From the NCBI GenBank assembly GCA_902489515.1, contig CABUAL010000013.1:1-15281 (forward strand): 15,281 nucleotides of DNA, written 5' to 3'. Within the stretch, counting starts at the first letter, position 1, and every line of letters begins with the position of its first letter. The position numbers and the translations under genes are program-made. Origin of the DNA: an uncultured Collinsella sp. (GTDB taxonomy: Bacteria; Actinomycetota; Coriobacteriia; Coriobacteriales; Coriobacteriaceae). Positions 7,129 to 13,163 of this stretch are shown here, piece after piece. The notes beneath the pieces were generated by a model, which saw only the letters and a program-made list of their open reading frames with translations, was not told where the DNA came from and ran no database searches.

Positions 7129-8777
7129 TGAAGGCGATCTGGCTTGCGTGCTGCGCGTGCGGCGATTACGGGCTGTTGCAGCGGGAAGTCGAGGGCCGTG
7201 ATGTGGGTGCACAGGTGCTTCGCGTGGGTGACCTGGACGGGCTGATTTCCATGGCTCGGGCGTTTCCGTCGCGCCGCGGGGCTGCCATCATCGCGGCGTC
7301 TCTGTTTGATACCGAAGATGTGCGCAAGACTGTTGCGCGCCTGACGGCCGAAGGCCGCGTGAGTCGCGTGGTCGTGTTGATAGAAGCGCTCGATCCGTCG
7401 GATATCGAGGGGCTGTTTCGCGCGGGGGCGACCGAGGTCATCGCTGCGCACAGTATATGCGGCAACGGGCGCGCGGGCGAGGGAGCGGTTGATTCCGATC
7501 GGCGCATGACGATTGAGCCCGATGCTTTTGTTGATAGGGAACCCGGGGCGCCTCGCGCTACAAGAGGCCCGCGTGTTGATGATTATGGAAAAGCGGAAGC
7601 CGAGCATGGTCGGCGCCCCCGGAACCCCCTTGTATACGATGACGCTGGAGGGCCGGCGCAGCATGCTGGCGACTCCCCGGCTGTAGATATGGGATACGTG
7701 CACGGCGTGAATCTGGCGGATGAACTCGACGAAGTTGAGGGCTTTGCCGGGTGCGGCGAGTTGTCGCTGATGCAGCATGAGCAGATTGCGCAGAACGAAC
7801 CTGCCTCGCAGACCGAACAAGCTGCCATGCCGGCTTGGACGCAGCGTGTGGTTGCGGCGGGGGAGACGGGGACGCTGCCACCGACGCCCGCTCCGCCTCC
7901 TCCGATGCCGCCGGTAGACGCTGCCGCTCCGCAGCATCGAGCTCCGGTCATCTGTGCCATTTCGGGTTCGGGCGGTTGCGGCAAGTCGACGATCGTTGCC
8001 ACCATGGCACACACATCGTCGCTGTTGGGCTTGCGTGCCGCCGTGCTCGACCTGGACCTGATGTTTGGAAACCTTTACGACTTGTTAGGCGTCGATGCTC
8101 CGCGCGATATGGCGGCACTTATCGAGCCGTCGGCGGCGGGCACGCTCACCGAGCCGGATATCGTAGCCACATCGATGCGCGTGGCACCGGGCGTTACGCT
8201 CTGGGGTCCCGTCGCGGCGCCCGAGCAAGCCGAGCTCATGGCACGTCCGGTAGAGCTACTGCTTGATGTTCTGCGTCGCGAATCCGACGTGGTCTTTATC
8301 GATACCTCGGTCTTTTGGGGCGACGCCGTGGCGGCTGCGGTGGCGGCGAGCGACCGTTGCCTGGTCGTTGGCGATGCGGCGGTGTCGTCCGCGGCATCGG
8401 CATCGCGCGTCATTGAACTGGCAGGTCGAGTAGGTGTGCCGCGCACGCGCATGAGCGCCGTGTTCAACCGGTTCGGTGCGCGCGGAGCAGACGAGGACGT
8501 CGTCATGCGCTTTGAGATTGCCTGTGCGTTGAGCTCCAAGATTCGTATCGCCGATGGCGGGCAGGATCTCGCCGCGCTCATGGCGTTTGGGCGCGCTGAC
8601 GAGGCAGTGGGGCAGACCAGCGCTTTTGCGACTAGCGTGCGCGAGGCCACGCGCGAGATGCTCGTGGAACTGGGGTGCGCCGTCGGCCCTTGGAGCGATA
8701 TGGTCGCCGACCGTGCAACGCGCACCGAACGCCCGCGTATCCGCCTTCCCTGGTCGCGCGAGGGTGATCAGCGATGA
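7128..8777 (+). CDS. tadZ: TadZ/CpaE-like pilus localisation ATPase
   Basis: A MinD/ParA-family protein that places the Tad machine in the cell. The 549 residues form three parts: an N-terminal receiver-like domain (about 1-120) without an obvious phosphorylation pattern; a low-complexity linker of about 150 residues ending in a proline stretch (PTPAPPPPMPP); and the ATPase domain from about 273. The P-loop is GSGGCGKST at 280-288 (Lys286), followed by VLDLDLMFGN. The deviant Walker A motif usually has a Lys before GG; here it is Ser281, a variation also met in TadZ proteins. ATG 7128 shares one base with the cpaB stop; GTG 7125 is an alternative. The Shine-Dalgarno sequence is GGAGG at 7114-7118. 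The 3' end overlaps tadA by 4 bases. Confidence 0.85.
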   Translation: MKAIWLACCACGDYGLLQREVEGRDVGAQVLRVGDLDGLISMARAFPSRRGAAIIAASLFDTEDVRKTVARLTAEGRVSRVVVLIEALDPSDIEGLFRAGATEVIAAHSICGNGRAGEGAVDSDRRMTIEPDAFVDREPGAPRATRGPRVDDYGKAEAEHGRRPRNPLVYDDAGGPAQHAGDSPAVDMGYVHGVNLADELDEVEGFAGCGELSLMQHEQIAQNEPASQTEQAAMPAWTQRVVAAGETGTLPPTPAPPPPMPPVDAAAPQHRAPVICAISGSGGCGKSTIVATMAHTSSLLGLRAAVLDLDLMFGNLYDLLGVDAPRDMAALIEPSAAGTLTEPDIVATSMRVAPGVTLWGPVAAPEQAELMARPVELLLDVLRRESDVVFIDTSVFWGDAVAAAVAASDRCLVVGDAAVSSAASASRVIELAGRVGVPRTRMSAVFNRFGARGADEDVVMRFEIACALSSKIRIADGGQDLAALMAFGRADEAVGQTSAFATSVREATREMLVELGCAVGPWSDMVADRATRTERPRIRLPWSREGDQR

Positions 8778-10102
8778 GCCTGCAAACGAGGATTAAGGCT
8801 GCCGGCGCTGCGGCGGCGGCAGCGCCTGTAGATGCGGGGCGTCGCCGCGCCGTGAAACGACGCACCAAGCGCGCCGTGATGGACCGCATGGGTTACGACG
8901 AAGTGGCGCGTATCAGCGCCTATATCGACCCGGCACTTGCCCGCTCGGAATTGCGTCCTGCGGTGGAGGCGGCGCTCAATGTTGAGGAGCCGACCGATCT
9001 CGCGACGCCCGAGCGCGAGACCATCATCGACGAGATTTTGGATGACGTGGTGGGCTTGGGGCCGTTGCAGCCGCTCATCGAGGACGACACCGTTACCGAG
9101 ATCATGATCAACGGCTGCCGCTCGGCTTTCTTTGAACGCGGCGGCGTCTTGTACCCCATCGAGCATGCGTTTGAGGATGATGAGCAGATCCGTGTGCTTA
9201 TCGACCGCATTATCTCGCCACTTGGCCGCCGTATCGACGAGCGCAGCCCCATCGTCAACGCCCGCCTCAAAACGGGCTATCGCGTCAACGCGGTGATTCC
9301 GCCTGTGGCGATTGACGGACCGATTCTCACCATCCGAAAGTTCTCGGACCGTATCTGCTCGCTGGACGAGCTCGTGGGGTTGGGATCGCTGCCGCTTTGG
9401 TATGCGCAGCTGCTGTCGTGTGCGGTGTCGCTGCGACAGGACCTGGCGGTTGCGGGAGGCACGGGATCTGGTAAGACCACCCTGCTCAACGCGTTGTCAT
9501 GTGAGATTTCCACCGGCGAGCGCATCGTGACGATCGAGGACTCTGCCGAGCTCAAGTTTGCGCATCATCCGCACGTGGTGCGCCTAGAGGCGCGCGAGGC
9601 TTCAATTGAGGGCGAGGGCGCGGTGACGATCCGCGACCTGGTAACTAATGCCCTACGCATGCGCCCCGACCGCATCGTGGTGGGCGAGGTGCGCGGTGCC
9701 GAGTGCTGCGACATGTTGCAGGCCATGAACACGGGCCACGACGGGTCGCTCACCACACTTCATGCGGGTTCAGAACAGGAGACCGTGGTGCGTCTGACGT
9801 TGCTTGCACGTTATGGCATCGATCTGCCGAGCGAGCTCATCGAGGAGCAGATTGCCATGGCGCTCGACGGCATCGTGATGTCCGAGCGCCACGCCGATGG
9901 CAGGCGTTTCGTCTCCTCGTATTCGGGGGTGCGACGCGCCGCATCGGGTGGCGTAGAGCTCGAGCGCTATGTGACGTTCGATGCCGCCGAGCGCACCTGG
10001 ACGCTTGACCGCGAGCCGCCGTTTATCGCAGAAGGCCTGCGGTCGGGGACGCTCACACAAGAGGAGGTGGACGAATGGAGATCACTGTGCCCCTCGTCGT
10101 AG
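8774..10102 (+). CDS. tadA: TadA/CpaF pilus assembly motor ATPase
   Basis: A cytosolic hexameric secretion ATPase (type II/IV family) that powers Flp pilus extension. The 442 residues carry an N-terminal helical part; a CpaF-type segment [23 protein letters not shown] at 228-236 (Walker A, Lys234); the Asp box [12 protein letters not shown]; the Walker B segment RIVVGEVRG from 300 (Glu305); and the His box [13 protein letters not shown]. All catalytic motifs are intact and the length is normal. The ATG overlaps the tadZ stop (ATGA). Its end overlaps the tadB start by 28 bases, and the tadB ribosome site GAGGAGGT (10061-10068) lies inside tadA. It should act with the TadB/TadC platform. Confidence 0.95.
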   Translation: MSLQTRIKAAGAAAAAAPVDAGRRRAVKRRTKRAVMDRMGYDEVARISAYIDPALARSELRPAVEAALNVEEPTDLATPERETIIDEILDDVVGLGPLQPLIEDDTVTEIMINGCRSAFFERGGVLYPIEHAFEDDEQIRVLIDRIISPLGRRIDERSPIVNARLKTGYRVNAVIPPVAIDGPILTIRKFSDRICSLDELVGLGSLPLWYAQLLSCAVSLRQDLAVAGGTGSGKTTLLNALSCEISTGERIVTIEDSAELKFAHHPHVVRLEAREASIEGEGAVTIRDLVTNALRMRPDRIVVGEVRGAECCDMLQAMNTGHDGSLTTLHAGSEQETVVRLTLLARYGIDLPSELIEEQIAMALDGIVMSERHADGRRFVSSYSGVRRAASGGVELERYVTFDAAERTWTLDREPPFIAEGLRSGTLTQEEVDEWRSLCPSS

Positions 10103-10284
10103 GGGGCTTGGCAGGGCTTTCTGTCGCGACGGCGTGCGGGGCGGAACCTCGTGTGCCGCAGGTACCGCCGGCGGAGCTGGCACGTCAGGCGCTCGAGACG
10201 GGGCAAATCCGAGGGGCGATAACGACACCATCCAGGTGCGGCACGTCAGGCGCTCGAGACGGTGGCAGAGAAGCTGCCGCGTGA
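10075..10284 (+). pseudogene. tadB: 5' part of tadB, cut off by a 61-bp insertion
   Basis: ATG 10075 has a strong ribosome site, GAGGAGGT at 10061-10068, six bases away, and begins a membrane helix, [20 protein letters not shown], as expected for TadB. After codon 42 (ALET) the frame enters the inserted sequence and ends at TGA 10282-10284, giving a 69-residue fragment. Deleting 61 bases (for example 10202-10262) joins ALET directly to VAEKLPREL and opens one frame of 309 codons to 11062. The original gene was therefore very probably 308 residues. As written, full-length TadB cannot be made from this start without a frameshift. Confidence 0.85.
10179..10262 (+). repeat. 23-bp direct duplication inside tadB
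   Basis: The 23 bases at 10179-10201 recur without change at 10240-10262, an offset of 61. The unit includes CACGTCAGGCGCTCGAGACG. Between the copies are 38 bases: the 31-base inverted copy (10202-10232) and seven bases, CAGGTGC (10233-10239), whose source I cannot place. Recombination or slippage between the copies would remove exactly 61 bases and restore the tadB frame. Confidence 0.97.
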
Positions 10285-10462
10285 GCTGGTGGAAAACGAT
10301 CTGCTGAAAAAGATCGCCCGTTCGTGGGCATCGCTGGCTCCGGCGCATCGCCTTGGCCTCGTGATCGAAGATGCTTCGGGACGTTTGGCGTTTCTGCTGC
10401 TATCGAGCGGTGTCTGCTGCGTTTTACTAACGATGGTGTCGTTATCGCCCCTCGGATTTGCC
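10202..10462. repeat. 31-bp perfect inverted repeat within tadB
   Basis: The sequence 10202-10232 is the exact reverse complement of 10432-10462 (31 of 31 bases), with 199 bases between. The right arm is normal tadB coding sequence for a membrane segment (residues MVSLSPLGFA). The left arm is part of the insertion, so it was copied from the right arm in inverted orientation. In the mRNA the arms could pair as a long stem. Confidence 0.97.
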
Positions 10463-11062
10463 TTGGGACTTGTTGCTCCGTTTGCCGTTGGTGCCGCTCG
10501 GGATGGCTTTGAGAGCCGGCGCGAGCAACACGATGCAGAAGAGGCAATGCCCGAGGCGTTTACCGCACTTTCCATGTCGCTTGCCTCGGGACATTCGCTG
10601 GCCCAGGGCATGCGCTTTGTGGGCGCTCATGCGCAAGAGCCAGTGCATACCGAGTTTTTGCGGGTGGCGGCGGCGATCGATTGCGGCATCTCGGCGATCG
10701 ACGCGCTCGATGACTTGCTCGTGCGTATCGACGCCCCCGGTCTTTCGCTTGTGACCTTGGCGCTTAAGGTGTCTCAGCGCACCGGCGCTCCGCTTGCCGA
10801 CTTACTGTCCGAGGCGTCGAGCATGGTGGGGGAGCGCATTGAGCTCAAGCGCCGCCTGGATGTTAAGACGTCGCAGGCTCGCATGTCTGCGCATATGGTC
10901 GCGGCGATGCCGGCGGGCATGTGCGCGGTGTTGGCGCTGCTTTCGGCAGATTTTCGTCGCGGTCTTGCGACGCCTGCCGGCGCGGGCGCTGTGGTGCTGG
11001 GTCTTGCCCTCAACGCCGTTGCCCTGGTGGTTATCCGGCGCATTATGCGGGTGGAGCTATGA
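10262..11062 (+). CDS. tadB: TadB-like pilus platform protein, main part after the frameshift
   Basis: This frame holds most of TadB, an inner-membrane platform protein of the type II secretion F family that works with TadC and the TadA motor. Visible parts are an amphipathic start (VAEKLPRELVENDLLKKIAR), two close membrane helices (about residues 36-73), the cytosolic T2SF domain from EAMPEAFTALSMSLASGHSL, and two C-terminal helices. The coordinates start at GTG 10262, the first possible start in this frame, but no ribosome site precedes it, and this frame overlaps the broken 5' frame by 23 bases. Re-initiation or coupling could still yield a 266-residue protein that lacks only the first helix. 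The last codons overlap tadC (ATGA). Confidence 0.75.
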   Translation: MAEKLPRELVENDLLKKIARSWASLAPAHRLGLVIEDASGRLAFLLLSSGVCCVLLTMVSLSPLGFALGLVAPFAVGAARDGFESRREQHDAEEAMPEAFTALSMSLASGHSLAQGMRFVGAHAQEPVHTEFLRVAAAIDCGISAIDALDDLLVRIDAPGLSLVTLALKVSQRTGAPLADLLSEASSMVGERIELKRRLDVKTSQARMSAHMVAAMPAGMCAVLALLSADFRRGLATPAGAGAVVLGLALNAVALVVIRRIMRVEL

Positions 11063-11700
11063 GCGCCCCGGTTGCAGTTGCGGCTTGCCTGTGCGCCCTG
11101 AGTGTATTTGTCGCGACGGGTTTGGATCGGGCGGATGCACGCAAGATCGCAGGGGCCTGCAAGCGCGAGGCGGTGCTGGTCGCTGCCGCGGGTCGCTCGG
11201 TGGTCGATGCTCTGACCGCGCGAGTGAAGGGCGCGGTTGGAGCGGGCGGCCCGGCACGAGTGTCGCTCGGCGAAGTGTCCGAGATGATCGATGTTGTGCG
11301 CTTGGGTCTTTCGGCCGGTCTTTCGTTTGATGCGGCGCTTGAGATTTTCTGCGCCAACCGCCGGTCAGTGCTGGCTCTTCGCCTTGAGCGCGCCTGCATG
11401 GCGTGGCAGGTGGGCGTGGGCACGCGTGAGGACGAGTTGTTGGCCGCCGCGCGCGACCTGGACGTGCGAGCGCTCGAGACCTTTGCCATCACGGTGGGGC
11501 AGGCGCTCGCTCTGGGTGCCCCACTTGCCGAGACGCTGGCCGCTCAAAGTCGCGAGATCCGTGCGGCTCATCGCGCCGCGGTCGAGCGCGAGATCGAGCG
11601 TGCGCCCGTCAAGCTGCTGATTCCCACCGGCACGCTCATCTTGCCGGCGCTGCTTCTGTCCATATTGGGCCCGCTGCTGGGAGCAGGCGGGATGATGTAG
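11059..11700 (+). CDS. tadC: TadC pilus platform protein
   Basis: Second platform protein of the Tad machine, 213 residues, in the cytoplasmic membrane. It has an N-terminal helix (PVAVAACLCALSVFVATGLD), a T2SF domain beginning near EMIDVVRLGLSAGLSFDAAL and continuing through ITVGQALALGAPLAETL, and C-terminal helices (LLIPTGTLILPALLLSILGP). This is shorter than many TadC proteins (about 300) because fewer residues precede the T2SF domain. ATG 11059 overlaps the tadB stop codon; a longer upstream frame exists but only shadows tadB. The close coupling to tadB means that a translation block in tadB could lower TadC as well. Confidence 0.88.
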   Translation: MSAPVAVAACLCALSVFVATGLDRADARKIAGACKREAVLVAAAGRSVVDALTARVKGAVGAGGPARVSLGEVSEMIDVVRLGLSAGLSFDAALEIFCANRRSVLALRLERACMAWQVGVGTREDELLAAARDLDVRALETFAITVGQALALGAPLAETLAAQSREIRAAHRAAVEREIERAPVKLLIPTGTLILPALLLSILGPLLGAGGMM

Positions 11701-11710
11701 GGAGGAATAC

Positions 11711-11944
11711 ATGAACACGATGACTGACGCTGCTGGCAAGGTCCAGGGCTGGGCGTTTTGCCGGGCGGCACATGTTCGTCAGCGCGCCAAGGAACTATTG
11801 CAGGAGGAGAGTGCACAGGGTACCACCGAGTATGCCATCTTGGTCGGCGTGCTCGTGGTGATCGCGATTATCGCCATCGTCGCATTTAAGGGCAAGGTCC
11901 AAGATCTATGGAACGCTATCAGCGAGGGCATCAACAGCCTGTAG
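11711..11944 (+). CDS. flp: Flp-type major pilin
   Basis: Likely structural subunit of the pilus, 77 residues. GGAGG at 11701-11705 lies five bases before the ATG. A hydrophilic leader ends in EESAQGTTEY, followed by the hydrophobic helix AILVGVLVVIAIIAIVAF and a short tail. The Glu-Tyr pair marks the class III/IV prepilin signal: counting back from Glu+5, the cut would fall between Ala and Gln, so the -1 residue is Ala instead of the usual Gly. The leader of about 35 residues is longer than in many Flp pilins, so a later start is possible, but no better ribosome site is seen. It sits right after tadC as the first substrate gene. Confidence 0.9.
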   Translation: MNTMTDAAGKVQGWAFCRAAHVRQRAKELLQEESAQGTTEYAILVGVLVVIAIIAIVAFKGKVQDLWNAISEGINSL

Positions 11945-12471
11945 AGGGCGAGCGCCCCATCGGGGTGCTGCTGGTGTTTGCTTGCCTGACCGTGGCGATA
12001 GCGGCGGTGCTTTGGGGGCTTAACGCCGCGCGGCAGCAGCGTCCTGGGACCGCCTCCGATTTGGGCTCAGATTCGGCGGTGGCGTCTCAAAAAGATGAGA
12101 TGCGAGATGCGGACGATTCGGATGTCGCTGTCACGGCGCAAACCTTTCTGCGGACGCTCGACAAGCGGTCTGGCACTGCGACGGACTCGCCTGAGGGCAA
12201 CGCGATTGCGGTCCGGCTTGCATGGTCCGAGGACCGACCGATGACCGAAGCGGCGGCGGATATGCTGCGTTCCTATCGCGAGGTACCCACGGCGCAACTT
12301 GCTCTGAGCGGCTATCTCGACATCAAGGGAAACGTGTGGGGCGCCATCGTGCGTGACGGACGCGGCTGGGTCGATATGGTGACGGTTGCCGCGGATGCTG
12401 GCGATGCTTCGTGTCGTCTGCGCGCCGTGCGCCTGAGCCCGCAGGCAACGGACTCAAAGGAGGGATCGTGA
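11908..12471 (+). CDS. Membrane-anchored protein of unknown function in the Tad operon
   Basis: I do not recognise a family. The 187 residues have a single N-terminal membrane helix (IGVLLVFACLTVAIAAVLWGL, about 18-38), then a low-complexity stretch rich in Ser, Asp and Ala, and a domain of about 110 residues from TFLRTLDKRSG to the end, likely outside the cell. ATG 11908 overlaps the flp 3' end by 37 bases and has only a weak ribosome site (AAGG). GTG 11965 would begin at the helix and follows GAGGGCGAG, so the true start is uncertain. Its place between two pilin-like genes suggests a minor pilus or assembly component; that is inference. Confidence 0.75.
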   Translation: MERYQRGHQQPVEGERPIGVLLVFACLTVAIAAVLWGLNAARQQRPGTASDLGSDSAVASQKDEMRDADDSDVAVTAQTFLRTLDKRSGTATDSPEGNAIAVRLAWSEDRPMTEAAADMLRSYREVPTAQLALSGYLDIKGNVWGAIVRDGRGWVDMVTVAADAGDASCRLRAVRLSPQATDSKEGS

Positions 12472-12472
12472 A

Positions 12473-12691
12473 ATGCATGATGTCCTGCGTGAGGAATCTG
12501 CCCAGGCGACGGTCGAATACGCCATTGTCACGGTGGCGCTGTTATCGATCGTGCTGGCGATCGCGGGACTTTGGCGTGCCGGCACCGATGGGCGCTTGGC
12601 GGCGCTGGTTGAGCGGGCGGCATCCCATGGCGTTGCCTCGACGTCGGTTATCGACGCCGCTGCGGCCGCTAAGGACATCGCGTTGTATTGA
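12473..12691 (+). CDS. Second small Flp/TadE-like pilin
   Basis: A 72-residue protein with leader MHDVLREESA followed by QATVEYAIVTVALLSIVLAI and a polar tail ending in IALY. The EESAQxTxEYA signature is the same as in the flp product, so it should be cut by the same prepilin peptidase. The ribosome site is GGAGG (12459-12463), nine bases from the ATG, and only one base separates it from the previous stop codon. It may be a minor pilin or an alternative subunit. The stop TGA overlaps an ATG (TGATG at 12689-12693) that would be the natural start for the next gene but is in the wrong frame. Confidence 0.85.
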   Translation: MHDVLREESAQATVEYAIVTVALLSIVLAIAGLWRAGTDGRLAALVERAASHGVASTSVIDAAAAAKDIALY

Positions 12692-13163
12692 TGCCGCGCG
12701 CGAGGACCGGGCGCAGTCTACGGTCGAGGCCGCTTTTTTGCTGCCGACGTTTCTGACACTCATCCTTCTCGCGCTGCAACCGGTGTGCCTGCTCTATACG
12801 CGCGCGGTCATGGAGTCTGCCGCCGCCGAGACCGCGCGGCTCATGACCACGACGACGGCGGAGGACGACGATCTTAAGGAGTTCACCACGCTTAATCCCA
12901 TGCAGCAATCCACGAATCATAATGTCCTTGCCGGCGGGCCGTTGTCGTGGGATATCGAGCTTGGCCGGGCCGGTGCGGGTGGCGTCTCGTCCGTGTCCGT
13001 TTCCGGCAAGGTCAAGCCGTTGCCTGTGATCGGTGCGTTTGCGCAGGCTATGGGTGACGCAGGCGAGGGCGGCTACGTTGAGCTCAAGGTCGATGTCTCG
13101 TATCAATCGCGTCCCGAATGGCTGGAGGGAGATTATGATTCGTGGATTGCTGCATGGGATTAA
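12627..13163 (+). CDS. tadE: TadE-like pseudopilin, start uncertain
   Basis: The core AREDRAQSTVEAAFLLPTFL followed by TLILLALQPVCLLYTRAVME is a clear TadE-like sequence, with a prepilin-type signal (AQSTVE) and a membrane helix; a domain of about 125 residues outside the cell follows. The coordinates use the in-frame ATG 12627 (178 residues), which lies inside the preceding pilin gene and gives a basic leader but has a poor ribosome site. Other options are a rare ATT at 12687 (158 residues), whose leader length matches the preceding pilin, or the well-placed ATG 12691, which is out of frame unless one CG of the (CG)4 tract 12695-12702 is lost (156 residues). The gene product is convincing; the start is not. 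Its end overlaps the next gene by 29 bases. Confidence 0.78.
   Translation: MALPRRRLSTPLRPLRTSRCIDAAREDRAQSTVEAAFLLPTFLTLILLALQPVCLLYTRAVMESAAAETARLMTTTTAEDDDLKEFTTLNPMQQSTNHNVLAGGPLSWDIELGRAGAGGVSSVSVSGKVKPLPVIGAFAQAMGDAGEGGYVELKVDVSYQSRPEWLEGDYDSWIAAWD

Noticed and set aside
10075-10262. A separate small gene ahead of tadB
   Set aside because: The N-terminus is the missing first helix of TadB and joins in frame to the rest once the 61-bp insertion is removed.
10202-10462. Invertible switch driven by the 31-bp inverted repeats in tadB
   Set aside because: Flipping the 199-base segment would not restore tadB and there is no promoter or recombinase gene nearby. The right arm is ordinary coding sequence, so a one-time copying event explains the pair better.
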